From the NCBI GenBank assembly GCA_022226955.1, contig CP092079.1, positions 1,891,053-1,955,052 of the forward strand: 64,000 nt of DNA. Reading direction: 5' to 3'. A program made the position numbers and the translations under genes. Source of the stretch: Nitrospira sp. (lineage in GTDB: Bacteria > Nitrospirota > Nitrospiria > Nitrospirales > Nitrospiraceae). Positions 50,324 through 59,629 of this stretch are shown piece by piece (the stretch's first letter is position 1; each line of letters begins with the position of its first letter). The notes under the pieces are model-generated. The model worked only from the letters and a program-made list of their open reading frames with translations. It searched no databases and had not been told where the DNA came from.

Positions 50324-51802
50324 ATGCGCTCGCTGCTCCGTTCATTCACACTCACAACGCTGGCTTTCATGGCGGCGGCCCCGGCATTCGCCGCCAGCCA
50401 TCGGGAAGCGCCGCTCATCGCCAACGATCCGGCCGCCGACATCACCGACTTCTACTTCTTCAGAAGCTGGAACGATCCGGACAAAGCCGTGCTCATCATG
50501 AACGTGATCCCCGGCCAGGAACCTGGCTCCGGTCCTAACTACTTTAACTTCGCCGACGATGTGCTGTACGAGATTCACATCGACAACAATAAGAACAACG
50601 TCGCGGCGAATATCGTCTATGCCATCCGGTTCAAGACTGAATTCCGCCAGCCGGCGAACGTGTTTCCGCTCTCCTATGCCGCCTTGCCGCCGATTACGAG
50701 CTTGACAGGAGCCGGATCGGAAGGCTTGCTGCTGCGCCAAACCTACACGGTGACGGAAACCCGCTATGGCCTGCCGTCACGGGAGCTTGGCACAGGAACG
50801 ATGTACGCAGTGCCGTCGAACGTCGGTCCACGCACCACGCCGAACTATGAACAGCTCGCGGCCAAAGGAATTTTCCCGCTGAAGAATGGCGGGCGGGTCT
50901 TCGCCGGACAGCGTGACGAAACGTTTTACATCGATCTCGGGGGCACCTTCGACACCCTCAATCTGCACATCTCGCCGATTCTCTCTCCGTCCGACGACGC
51001 CAACGATGCCCTGCTCGTGGGCGCCGCGCGAGATACCTTCAGCGGATTCAATGTGAATACGATTGCGCTGGAAATCCCCATCCGCGACCTCATCGGCCCA
51101 AACGGCAATACTCTGCTCGGCGCCTACGCCAGCACCAGCCGCCCGAAAGTCACCGTCATCAAGAACGGCGGCAATCGCGACAACTCCTCGCGGTTCGTCC
51201 AAGTCGCGCGCATGGGCAATCCGCTCGTGAACGAATTGATCATTGCGACCGACCGGAAAGACAACTGGAATGCCACGGACGCGGAAGACGAAGCCGCGTT
51301 CCTGTCGTACTACTGCAACTCGGCGCTCGCCACGGCACTGAATACGGTCTTCGGCACCGGCTTCCCAACCGCCAACCGTGAAGACCTCGTCAATGCCCTG
51401 CTGCGCTATAGTCCTGGCCCGCCGGTCTGCGGCAGCGGCAAAACAAACGAAGACTTGTCCGACCTGTTGCGCGTGGATGTGAATGTGCCGCCCACCGCGG
51501 CCGCGAATCAGAAACGGCTGGGCCCGCTGGCCCACGATGCCAGCGGCAACGCCACGCCGGATAAAGCGGGATGGCCGAACGGCCGCCGGCCGAACGACGA
51601 CGTGACCGATGTCGCCCTGCGCGTCGTGGGCGGGATTCTCATCAACTCCGCCACGCCCTATCTCGGCGACGGCGTGAACGTCAACGTCGGAGCCGTTGGC
51701 GGCAACCTCACGGGGAACGGCGTCTCCACCGCGTTCCCCTTTCTCCCAACTCCTTTCGATGGACGCGATCGCCGCCACATCGATCCAGGCGAGTCCCAGT
51801 AG
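50324..51802 (+). CDS. DUF4331 domain-containing exported protein
   Basis: The 492-residue protein has a signal peptide (LTTLAFMAAAPAFA) and then SHREAPLIANDPAADITDFY, the hallmark start of DUF4331 proteins. Further family segments are YFNFADDVLYEIHIDNNKNN, FAGQRDETFYIDLGGTFDTL and PNDDVTDVALRVVGG. DUF4331 is large, periplasmic and of unknown function; His and Asp clusters suggest metal binding. AAGGAGG lies five bases before the ATG. In several bacteria it is found with TPR and HupE-type genes, as here, which suggests one functional unit. Confidence 0.9.
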   Translation: MRSLLRSFTLTTLAFMAAAPAFAASHREAPLIANDPAADITDFYFFRSWNDPDKAVLIMNVIPGQEPGSGPNYFNFADDVLYEIHIDNNKNNVAANIVYAIRFKTEFRQPANVFPLSYAALPPITSLTGAGSEGLLLRQTYTVTETRYGLPSRELGTGTMYAVPSNVGPRTTPNYEQLAAKGIFPLKNGGRVFAGQRDETFYIDLGGTFDTLNLHISPILSPSDDANDALLVGAARDTFSGFNVNTIALEIPIRDLIGPNGNTLLGAYASTSRPKVTVIKNGGNRDNSSRFVQVARMGNPLVNELIIATDRKDNWNATDAEDEAAFLSYYCNSALATALNTVFGTGFPTANREDLVNALLRYSPGPPVCGSGKTNEDLSDLLRVDVNVPPTAAANQKRLGPLAHDASGNATPDKAGWPNGRRPNDDVTDVALRVVGGILINSATPYLGDGVNVNVGAVGGNLTGNGVSTAFPFLPTPFDGRDRRHIDPGESQ

Positions 51803-51885
51803 TCCTCCGCCGCCGGATCGCGTGCGGGCGCGGCACAAGTGCCGCGCCCGCCAACACCCCATCTTATAAGCCCGAGGCTCCGCTG

Positions 51886-53079
51886 ATGACCCGGTCGCGA
51901 TGCACAACTCTGTTCACCCTGCTCATCTCGCTCGCACTGAGCCACAACACCCTGGCAGTTGCCACCCCCTATCGTCCATCGAATGAATCCCAGGTACTTG
52001 AACAACTCCGCGTCAACGCCGCCGATCCAACAGCGCGGGAGATTCGATCACTCCGAACTCGCCTGGCGGCAGAGCCCCACAACATCGCGCTCGCCACTGC
52101 GCTGGCCACACGCTACATTGAACGGAGCCGGGCAGAGGGAGACCCGCGCGACATGGGGCATGCCCAGGCCATCCTCAGTCCCTGGTGGGACAAGCCAGCC
52201 CCCCCGCCGGCCATCTTGCTCTTGCGGGCGATGATCAGACAGCATGCCCATCAGTTCGACGCGGCGCTGGCCGATCTAGATGCGGCGTTGCAGTCGCAAC
52301 CGGCCAGCGCGCAGGCCTGGCTGACCAAGGCGGCGATTCTTCAAGTGCAGGCACGCTACGACGACGCGCGCCGCGCCTGCCAGCCGCTGGCGCGTGTCGC
52401 CGCCCGCCATGTGTTGCTCGCCTGCCTCGGCGATATCGCAGGCCTGACCGGCCAAGCCGCCGCAAGCCAGGCGCTCTTCCACGGATTGCTCGATCGTCCG
52501 CAGATCTCAGGCCGTGAACGACTCTGGCTCTCGACGATACTAGCGGAGCTCTCCGCGCGCGCCGGTAACAGTTCCTCGGCGGAACGCTATTTCACCGCGG
52601 CATTGCAGGCGGGCGTGAGAGACCAGTACCTGCTGGGCGCCTACGCCGATTTCTTGCTGGATCAAGGCCGCTATCGAGACGTCCTGCGCCTGCTTCAGGC
52701 TGAGACAAAAATCGATGGCCTGCTCTTGCGGCTCGCACTGGCCGAGCACGCGCTGGGCCTGGAAGCCGCCGGCGATCATGCCTCGTTGCTTGCGGCGCGA
52801 TTCGCCGCCGGCCGTGAGCGCGGCGCGTCCGCGCATGCGCGGGAGGAAGCGCGGTTCGCGCTGGTCTTGCTCCAAGATCCACAACAAGCGCTATCGCTCG
52901 CCCGAGCCAATTGGACCGTCCAGCGCGAGCCTGCCGATGCCAGGATTCTGCTCGAAAGCGCACTGGCTACTGGAGATCCTCAGGCGGCTGAGCCGGTCCT
53001 TGACTGGCTCAGCCGCAATCGGATTGAAGACCAGCGCCTTCGCCAACTAGCCCAGCAGCTTCAGAGGCACGCTCGATGA
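51886..53079 (+). CDS. Exported TPR-repeat protein
   Basis: The 397-residue protein (ATG 51886, GAGG upstream) has a signal peptide (LFTLLISLALSHNTLA) and a helical repeat solenoid. Examples are LRAMIRQHAHQFDAALADLD followed by AALQSQPASAQAWLTKAAIL, giving seven or more TPR-like units over residues ~50-395. It is probably a scaffold in the periplasm. It overlaps the HupE-type gene by ATGA, so translation is coupled. Confidence 0.8.
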   Translation: MTRSRCTTLFTLLISLALSHNTLAVATPYRPSNESQVLEQLRVNAADPTAREIRSLRTRLAAEPHNIALATALATRYIERSRAEGDPRDMGHAQAILSPWWDKPAPPPAILLLRAMIRQHAHQFDAALADLDAALQSQPASAQAWLTKAAILQVQARYDDARRACQPLARVAARHVLLACLGDIAGLTGQAAASQALFHGLLDRPQISGRERLWLSTILAELSARAGNSSSAERYFTAALQAGVRDQYLLGAYADFLLDQGRYRDVLRLLQAETKIDGLLLRLALAEHALGLEAAGDHASLLAARFAAGRERGASAHAREEARFALVLLQDPQQALSLARANWTVQREPADARILLESALATGDPQAAEPVLDWLSRNRIEDQRLRQLAQQLQRHAR

Positions 53080-54200
53080 AACCGCTCCTGCTAGCGCTTA
53101 TACTCATACTCTTCGTCCAACCGGCCTGGGCCCACAAATCCAGCGACAGCTATCTGTCGTTGCGCCTGCACGACCACCTGATCGAAGGCCAGTGGGATAT
53201 CGCCTTGAGGGACTTGGACGATGCGATCGGATTGGATCGGGACGACGATGGGGCGATCACCTGGGGCGAAACGAACGCCCGCCATGCCGCCATCGCCGCC
53301 TACGCGCTCTCGCGCCTCACGCTGACCGCCGGGGGAACGACCTGCGCCACCGCGGTCACCGATCACCTCATCGACCACCATACAGACGGCGCCTACGCGG
53401 TGCTGCGGTTCACTGCCGTATGTTCATCGACTCGCGCGCCGCTGGCCGTCGACTACCGCCTCCTCTTCGATCTCGACGCCCAGCACAAGGGACTGCTCCG
53501 TCTGGCGCACGCACACAACACTCGAACGGCGATTTTCAGCCGAGACGTTCCTGCGCAAACATTCCCACTGGATACTCCCTCCGCCTGGCCGGAAATTCGG
53601 CAATATCTGCGCGAAGGTATCTGGCATATCTGGACAGGATTCGACCATCTGCTCTTTCTACTTACGCTGCTGCTGCCCGCGGTGCTCGTTCGCGTGAACG
53701 ACCGCTGGCAGGCGGTCGAGACGTTTTCTTCCGCCGCGCGTGAATCCGCCGCCATCGTCACCGCCTTCACGGCCGCCCACTCTCTCACCTTGAGCCTCGC
53801 CGCGCTGGACATCGTTCATTTGCCATCCCGCCTGGTTGAATCGACCATTGCAGCTTCGGTCATCCTCGCAGGGGTCGCGAATCTCTATCCGGAAATCGCT
53901 CAGCGTCGCTGGCCAGTCGCCTTCGCGTTCGGCCTCATCCATGGGTTCGGATTCGCCGGAGTCCTGTCGGATTTTGGGTTGCCGCAAGATGCCCTGCTGC
54001 TCAGTCTCGTCAGTTTCAACGCCGGCGTCGAGATCGGCCAACTCGCCATCGTGGCCCTGTTTCTTCCACTGGCCTATGGCATCCGCCAGTCGTCGTCCTA
54101 CCAGCCACTCATCGTCCGAGCCGGATCGGTCATCATCATTCTGATCGCCTTTGTGTGGCTGATTGAGCGGGCACTCGCCCTCAAGCTGCTTCCCGCCTAA
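53076..54200 (+). CDS. HupE/UreJ-family membrane protein with EF-hand in the exported domain
   Basis: The 374-residue protein has a signal peptide (LALILILFVQPAWAH) and a periplasmic domain. A perfect EF-hand loop there runs from Asp54 to Glu65 (DRDDDGAITWGE: D-x-D-x-D-G-x-I-x-x-x-E). The C-terminal half has six helices with GIWHIWTGFDHLLFLLTLLL, TAAHSLTLSLAAL and AFAFGLIHGFGFAGVL, typical of the HupE/UreJ_2 family (nickel/cobalt transport-like). It may import or sense a metal in calcium-dependent fashion. Its partners are the TPR and DUF4331 proteins. Confidence 0.87.
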   Translation: MKPLLLALILILFVQPAWAHKSSDSYLSLRLHDHLIEGQWDIALRDLDDAIGLDRDDDGAITWGETNARHAAIAAYALSRLTLTAGGTTCATAVTDHLIDHHTDGAYAVLRFTAVCSSTRAPLAVDYRLLFDLDAQHKGLLRLAHAHNTRTAIFSRDVPAQTFPLDTPSAWPEIRQYLREGIWHIWTGFDHLLFLLTLLLPAVLVRVNDRWQAVETFSSAARESAAIVTAFTAAHSLTLSLAALDIVHLPSRLVESTIAASVILAGVANLYPEIAQRRWPVAFAFGLIHGFGFAGVLSDFGLPQDALLLSLVSFNAGVEIGQLAIVALFLPLAYGIRQSSSYQPLIVRAGSVIIILIAFVWLIERALALKLLPA

Positions 54201-54233
54201 ACGAAAAGCCATGCGGAGCATCTAGGGCCGTCG

Positions 54234-55643
54234 CTACTCGCCTTGGATGGGGATGTACAGTGCGTTGCCCTGCCGGTTGACGAGCAGGAGCGCGAGGTCG
54301 GTAGGCTTGAGCGGATCGGCGAGGCGTTGAAACGTGGCGAAGTTGTGAATAGCCTGGCGGTTGAGTTCGAGCACGACATCGCCCGGTTGCAGGCCTGAGG
54401 ATTCGGCGAGGCTGCCCTCTTCGATATCGGTCACCACCACGCCGCTGTTCACGGACAGATCCATCTGCCGGGCGAGCGGCGGGGTCACATCGTCAAACAC
54501 AACGCCAGCCAGTGGATGCGTGGTGGAAGCCGTAGTGGCGGCCGGGGTTTTCTTCGTCCGTTCGCGCGGCGCTTCCTGCACTGTCAACTCCGCCTGATAG
54601 ACTTTGCCGTCGCGAATCAGGTCCAGCCGATGCTTGCTGCCGATCGACGCTTGCGCCACGAGGTTGCGCAGCTGCCCACTGTCCATCACGTCGCGGCCGT
54701 CGAACCGCACAACGACATCGCCGCGCTTGAGTCCGGCTTTCTCGGCCGACCCCTTCGCTTGCAGGTCGGTCACGATTGCGCCTTTGACGTCCGGCAGCCG
54801 GAATATCTTTCCCAACGACGGGCTCACGTCTTGCGTCGAGGCACCGAGAAATCCCCTGACGACCCGTCCTGTCTTGATCAAGCTCTGCATGGCGGTCCGC
54901 GCCATGTTGCTCGGAATGGCAAACCCGACGCCGACACTGCCGCCGGTTGGGCTCGCGATGGCTGTATTAATCCCGACCAGTTCACCGTTGACGTTCACCA
55001 GCGCGCCGCCTGAATTGCCGGGATTGATCGGCGCATCGGTCTGAATGAAATCCTCGAAATCGGCCACGCCGACGTCCGCCCGCCCCACGGCACTAACGAT
55101 GCCGAACGTCACCGTCCGGCTGAGCCCGAGTGGATTGCCGATGGCCAGGACAAACTCTCCGACCGCCAGTGTATTGGAATCCGCCCAAGGCACCGTCGGC
55201 AGATTTGTCGCGTTGATCTTGACGACGGCCACGTCGGTCTTCGAATCGGTAGCCACCACTCTCCCTTTATATTGCCGCCGGTCGGCCAGAATCACTTCCA
55301 CATCCACCGCGTCGGCGACAACATGGTTGTTGGTAACGATGTAGCCGTCCGGCGAGACGATCACGCCGGAGCCCTGCCCGTACTGGCGGCGCGCCGGCGG
55401 CTCTTTGAACAGGCCGAACGGGAGCGTTTCGTCGCTGAATGCCTGATCGCGCACCATCACCGTGGAGGCGATGCTCACAACAGCGGGAATGACCTTAATC
55501 GCCGTCGCTTTCACCTGGTTCTGCAAGTCCTGTCCGTTGGCCACGAGCAGCAGGTGAGACACCGCCTGAACCGGGCCGGCCGCCAGCAGGATTCCCATGA
55601 ACAGGCTCGCGGCCAGGGTCATCATAGAAGTCGTTCGATTCAT
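54234..55643 (-). CDS. HtrA/DegQ-type periplasmic serine protease with two PDZ domains
   Basis: The 469-residue protein has a signal peptide (LAASLFMGILLAAGPVQA). The trypsin-like triad is His106 (NNHVVADAV), Asp ~137 (KTDVAVVKI) and Ser ~209 (GNSGGALV). Two PDZ domains follow (~265-350 with LQAKGSAEKAGLKRGDVVV, and ~375-465 with IEEGSLAESSGLQPGDVVLE). It degrades misfolded envelope proteins or acts as a chaperone. It stands alone on the minus strand, next to the HupE gene convergently. Confidence 0.93.
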   Translation of the reverse strand: MNRTTSMMTLAASLFMGILLAAGPVQAVSHLLLVANGQDLQNQVKATAIKVIPAVVSIASTVMVRDQAFSDETLPFGLFKEPPARRQYGQGSGVIVSPDGYIVTNNHVVADAVDVEVILADRRQYKGRVVATDSKTDVAVVKINATNLPTVPWADSNTLAVGEFVLAIGNPLGLSRTVTFGIVSAVGRADVGVADFEDFIQTDAPINPGNSGGALVNVNGELVGINTAIASPTGGSVGVGFAIPSNMARTAMQSLIKTGRVVRGFLGASTQDVSPSLGKIFRLPDVKGAIVTDLQAKGSAEKAGLKRGDVVVRFDGRDVMDSGQLRNLVAQASIGSKHRLDLIRDGKVYQAELTVQEAPRERTKKTPAATTASTTHPLAGVVFDDVTPPLARQMDLSVNSGVVVTDIEEGSLAESSGLQPGDVVLELNRQAIHNFATFQRLADPLKPTDLALLLVNRQGNALYIPIQGE

Positions 55644-55722
55644 AGCAGTCTTTCGCGGCTATCTATTTTCTGGAAAGGTGAAATGCCGTGGCCAGCGTAC
55701 CATGCAGGAATACCGAGCGCAC

Positions 55723-58269
55723 TTATAATTCGATATGCCGTAACCGAAGGGCGTTCGAAATCACCGACACCGAACTGAGGGTCATGGCGGCGCTGGCGAT
55801 CATCGGACTCAGCAACAACCCGGTGAAGGGATAGAGCACCCCGGCGGCAATCGGCACACCCAGCAGATTGTAGGCAAAGGCGAAGAACAGATTTTGCCGG
55901 ATGTTTCGCATCGTCGCGACACTCAGGCGGCGCGCCCGAACGAGCGCCTGCACATCGCCATTCAACAACGTCATGCCGGCATGCTCTATCGCAATGTCGG
56001 CCCCAGTCCCCATGGCAATCCCGACATCGGCCAGCGCCAAGGCCGGCGCGTCGTTCACGCCGTCTCCCGCCATCGCCACGACCCGGCCGCCGGCTTTGAG
56101 TTCACGAACGATGTGCCCTTTCTGTTCCGGCAACACCCCGGCCCTCACCTCATCGATCCCAAGTTGTTTGGCCACGGCCTGCGCGGTGCGCTCATGGTCC
56201 CCGGTCACCATGACCAACCGAAGCCCATCGGCTTTCAATCGCTGAATGGCGTCCGCCGAGGAGGCCTTGATCGGGTCGGCGGCCCCTAACAAGCCGGCCG
56301 CCTTCCCATTGATCGCCACAAACATGACCGTCTGCCCCCGTTCGCGAAACGCGGCCGCTTCTTCCTCCAATACCTCTAGAGTCCGCCCCACCACACCGCC
56401 GCGGTCGCTCAAGAATGCCGCGGTCCCAATCGCCACCGACTGGCCGTCGACGATGCCGGTCACACCCTTTCCGGTAACGGCTAGAAACTCCTTCACTGAA
56501 GCCAACGCGATGCCGCGCGCCCTCGCACCGGAGACAATGGCCTCGGCCAACGGATGTTCACTGCCCTGTTCGAGGCTGGCGGCGCAGCGCAACACATCTC
56601 GATCGCTATAGGGCGGCACAAACCGGACCGAGGCCAGCACCGGCCTCCCTTCGGTCAATGTGCCGGTCTTGTCGAAGACGATCGTATCCACACGTCCGAG
56701 GACTTCCAACGCTTCCGCGTTCTTGACCAACACCCCAGCCGTCGCGCCGCGCCCGGTTCCCACCATAATGGACATCGGTGTCGCCAGACCCAACGCGCAG
56801 GGACAGGCGATGATGAGCACCGCCACGGCATTCACCAGCGCATAGGCCAGCTTCGGTTCCGGCCCGAGCCAGATCCAAGCCACGGCGGTCAGCACAGCTG
56901 CGCCCACGACGAGCGGAACAAAATAGCCGGCGGCCGCATCGGCCACTCGTTGGATCGGCGCCCGGCTCCGCTGCGCGTCGCTGACCATCTGCACGATGCG
57001 CGCGAGCAGCGTATCGCGACCGACCTTCTGCGCCTGCATTACCAAACTGCCGGTCCCATTCATCGTGCCGCCGGTCACCATCGAACCAACGGTCTTCTCC
57101 ACTGGAATCGATTCGCCGGTCATCATGGATTCATCGACGGCAGAACCGCCATCGACCACCCTGCCATCGACGGGAATACGCTCGCCAGGCCGCACTCGCA
57201 ACCGGTCGCCGATCTGCACCTGATCGAGGGGAATATCGACTTCCCGGCCATCCCGCACAACCCGCGCCGTCTTCGGAGCCAATCGCAACAGCCCCTTGAT
57301 GGAAGAAGACGTCTGGCTCCGGGCGCGAAGTTCCAGAATCTGGCCGAGCAGCACCAGCACCGTAATCATCGCAGCCGCTTCAAAGTACACCGCGACGCCG
57401 CCGCCATGCTGATGAAAGGACGCCGGCAACCACTCAGGAATGACCGTGCCGACGGTGCTGAATCCATAGGCGGCGCCAGTACCGATGGCGATCAGCGTAA
57501 ACATGTTGGGCGCCCGATTGACGATCGAAGCCCACCCGCGCTGAAAAAACGGAAACCCACCCCATAGCACGACTGGCGTCGCCAGCAGCCATTGCACCCA
57601 ATTCAATCGCGCGCCGCCCAGCCACTGATGCAGCGGTTGTCTCGGAATCATATCCGACATGGCAAGGATCATCACCGCCACCGCCGGACCGAGACTCCAC
57701 CAAAACCGGCGGCTCATATCGTCGAGCTCCGGATTCGGCCCCTCTTCCATCGTCACGATCTTCGGCTCTAGCGCCATCCCGCAAATACGGCATGCGCCTG
57801 GCTTCGTCTCAAGGATCTCGGGATCCATCGGACAGATGTATTCGACTGCCGCACCAGCTGGGACCGCAACCTCGCGAGCAGGGCGCTGGTCAGGCGGCAA
57901 CACGTAGTAGGCGGGATCGTTCTTGAACTTCGTCAGGCAGCTCGTCGCACAGAAATAATAGGTCTTCCTTTCATGGACGTGCGAGCCAGCCGCGGTTTCC
58001 GGCTGTACCGTCATGCCACAGACCGGATCGAGCGCACCGCCGGCGGCAGGCACCGCCGGCATCATCATCGGGAGCGGTTTTCGCGCAGTGGAAGAGATTG
58101 GCATTGTGAGAAGAGGAGCCTGAACCTTTTGCAAGGCCTTCTCGGGATCGGCACTGAACCGATCCAGACAGGAGGTCGCGCAAAAATAGTACGTCTGCTC
58201 CCGGTACTCAAACCGGCCGGCCGCCTTGTTCGGATCGACCGTCATGCCGCAAATTGGATCGATCGCCAT
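55723..58269 (-). CDS. P1B-type copper-transporting ATPase with two YHS domains
   Basis: The 848-residue protein has two N-terminal YHS/TRASH domains ([20 protein letters not shown], ~1-45; [20 protein letters not shown], ~80-125) and a heavy-metal-binding segment [20 protein letters not shown]. The ATPase core has [15 protein letters not shown] (~488), DKTGT (~530), SEHPLAEAI (~568) and GDGVNDAP (~736). The CPC motif fits Cu+ export. The YHS domains replace the usual CxxC HMA domains and may take metal from a reduced chaperone. A DsbA-like gene is next. Confidence 0.93.
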   Translation of the reverse strand: MAIDPICGMTVDPNKAAGRFEYREQTYYFCATSCLDRFSADPEKALQKVQAPLLTMPISSTARKPLPMMMPAVPAAGGALDPVCGMTVQPETAAGSHVHERKTYYFCATSCLTKFKNDPAYYVLPPDQRPAREVAVPAGAAVEYICPMDPEILETKPGACRICGMALEPKIVTMEEGPNPELDDMSRRFWWSLGPAVAVMILAMSDMIPRQPLHQWLGGARLNWVQWLLATPVVLWGGFPFFQRGWASIVNRAPNMFTLIAIGTGAAYGFSTVGTVIPEWLPASFHQHGGGVAVYFEAAAMITVLVLLGQILELRARSQTSSSIKGLLRLAPKTARVVRDGREVDIPLDQVQIGDRLRVRPGERIPVDGRVVDGGSAVDESMMTGESIPVEKTVGSMVTGGTMNGTGSLVMQAQKVGRDTLLARIVQMVSDAQRSRAPIQRVADAAAGYFVPLVVGAAVLTAVAWIWLGPEPKLAYALVNAVAVLIIACPCALGLATPMSIMVGTGRGATAGVLVKNAEALEVLGRVDTIVFDKTGTLTEGRPVLASVRFVPPYSDRDVLRCAASLEQGSEHPLAEAIVSGARARGIALASVKEFLAVTGKGVTGIVDGQSVAIGTAAFLSDRGGVVGRTLEVLEEEAAAFRERGQTVMFVAINGKAAGLLGAADPIKASSADAIQRLKADGLRLVMVTGDHERTAQAVAKQLGIDEVRAGVLPEQKGHIVRELKAGGRVVAMAGDGVNDAPALALADVGIAMGTGADIAIEHAGMTLLNGDVQALVRARRLSVATMRNIRQNLFFAFAYNLLGVPIAAGVLYPFTGLLLSPMIASAAMTLSSVSVISNALRLRHIEL

Positions 58270-58299
58270 CTTCCCTCGAAAAGCACTAAGCCTGAGGTG

Positions 58300-58341
58300 C
58301 TGAGTGCTTGGGGTTCAGGCTCTCCCCACCTCAGCACTCAG
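58300..58341 (-). repeat. Inverted repeat between the copper ATPase and DsbA-like genes
   Basis: CTGAGTGCT (58300-58308) pairs with AGCACTCAG (58333-58341), extended by GGGG (58310-58313) with CCCC (58324-58327). It sits upstream of the ATPase start and 12 bases after the DsbA-like gene stop on the minus strand. It may end the DsbA transcript or sit in the ATPase leader; it lacks a T-run. Confidence 0.4.
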
Positions 58342-58352
58342 GACTTTCGCAT

Positions 58353-59003
58353 TTACTTCTTCTTGTCTGCATCCAGAATGCTATGGATGACCAATTTCAA
58401 ATTATCCGGATCGATCTGCTCGACTTTGATATTGCCATCGATCAAGACCGTCGGCGTCTGCTGCACCTTGATGCGCTCGCCCCATTTCTTGCTCTCTTCT
58501 AACGCCTTGGCTGGCTTGCCGCTCGCCATCCCTTCTTCAAACGCCTTGGGATCGAGGCCAACTTCCTTGATCAGGACTTCGCGCAGCGCACGATCCAGCA
58601 CACCGGTCACTTTTTCGGTATGAATCGTCCGGAAGAGGACCTTCTTCATCTCATCGCCCTTGCCCATGGTTCTGGCCTGCTCATACATATCGAACGGCGT
58701 CGGCAATTTCCCTTGGAAGACCGGGAATCCCACCATCGTAACTTCGAGCTTGTCGCCGAATTCCTTCTTGAGAAGCGCCACGCCCTCGCCGTCGAAGCGG
58801 TGGCAATGGGGACAGTAGAAATCGGCAAATTCGATCATCTTCACTTTTCCCGGCTGATGCGTGGACTTTTCGTCCTTGAGGATTTCGAACTTCCCCTTTA
58901 ACTCAGGCGCCGCCGCCGAAACTCCCGCGAAAGCGCCCAGCGCCAGAACGGCGCCCACGACCGCGAGCGCGCCACGCCATCCCCACTTGCTGCTATGCGT
59001 CAT
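58353..59003 (-). CDS. DsbA-family periplasmic thiol-disulfide protein
   Basis: The ATG at 59003 with AAGGAG six bases upstream gives 216 residues with a signal peptide (VVGAVLALGAFAGVSAAA). The thioredoxin-like active site is CPHC (~63-66) in FADFYCPHCHRFDGE, and the cis-Pro is in VQQTPTVLIDGN. The helical insert between them is typical of DsbA. It oxidises or isomerises thiols of exported proteins, possibly those around the copper ATPase encoded next. Confidence 0.87.
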   Translation of the reverse strand: MTHSSKWGWRGALAVVGAVLALGAFAGVSAAAPELKGKFEILKDEKSTHQPGKVKMIEFADFYCPHCHRFDGEGVALLKKEFGDKLEVTMVGFPVFQGKLPTPFDMYEQARTMGKGDEMKKVLFRTIHTEKVTGVLDRALREVLIKEVGLDPKAFEEGMASGKPAKALEESKKWGERIKVQQTPTVLIDGNIKVEQIDPDNLKLVIHSILDADKKK

Positions 59004-59086
59004 GTCCTGCTCCTTTCGAAATTGTCTACCCATGCGCTCCATTATAACGGATACCCGCGCCACCTGCCCTCTGTTATACTGGGCCT

Positions 59087-59620
59087 ATGCGCAGACGCCA
59101 CCTCTTCTTCCTTAGCGCGCTGCTCCTTGGCGCCACCGGCTGTGCGGCGAGCCACGAGTCCGCCGACAGCGCCCAGCCCCCCCAGATCGCGTTTGCACAG
59201 ATCAAAGCCGCGCCCGATTCGTATAAAAACCAAACCGTCACTTGGGGTGGGGAAGTCTTGAACGCGCGGCGCCTGAAGGAGGGAACCCGCATCGAGATCC
59301 TGCAACTCCCGCTCAACTCGTCGCTCCAGCCCACGACGGAACTGAATCAGTCGCAGGGCCGTTTTGTCGCGCTGCAACGGGAATTCCTCGATCCCGCCAC
59401 CATTCCAGCGGGAACGTTTGTCACGGTCACCGGAGACATCGCCGGCTCCATCACCCTGCCGCTGGACGAAACAGACTATGCCTACCCAATCGTCGAGCTC
59501 AAAACCATGAAAGTCTGGGTGCGGACAGAAGAACAACCGGTCCGCATTCGGCCATACATGGGACCGGGTCCATACTGGGGGCCCTATTGGTCTCCCTACT
59601 GGAGACCCTGGCCCTATTAG
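59087..59620 (+). CDS. Slp-family outer-membrane lipoprotein
   Basis: The 177-residue protein has a lipoprotein signal ending in LLGATGC and an Slp-like domain: YKNQTVTWGGEVLNARRLKE, then GRFVALQREFLDPATIPAGT and TVTGDIAGSITLPLDETDYA. The C-terminal tail is rich in Pro, Trp and Tyr (PYWGPYWSPYWRPWPY). Slp proteins are starvation- or stress-induced. A TATACT box lies six bases before the ATG, and no ribosome site is seen, so the mRNA may be leaderless. Confidence 0.85.
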   Translation: MRRRHLFFLSALLLGATGCAASHESADSAQPPQIAFAQIKAAPDSYKNQTVTWGGEVLNARRLKEGTRIEILQLPLNSSLQPTTELNQSQGRFVALQREFLDPATIPAGTFVTVTGDIAGSITLPLDETDYAYPIVELKTMKVWVRTEEQPVRIRPYMGPGPYWGPYWSPYWRPWPY

Positions 59621-59629
59621 TGATGCGCC

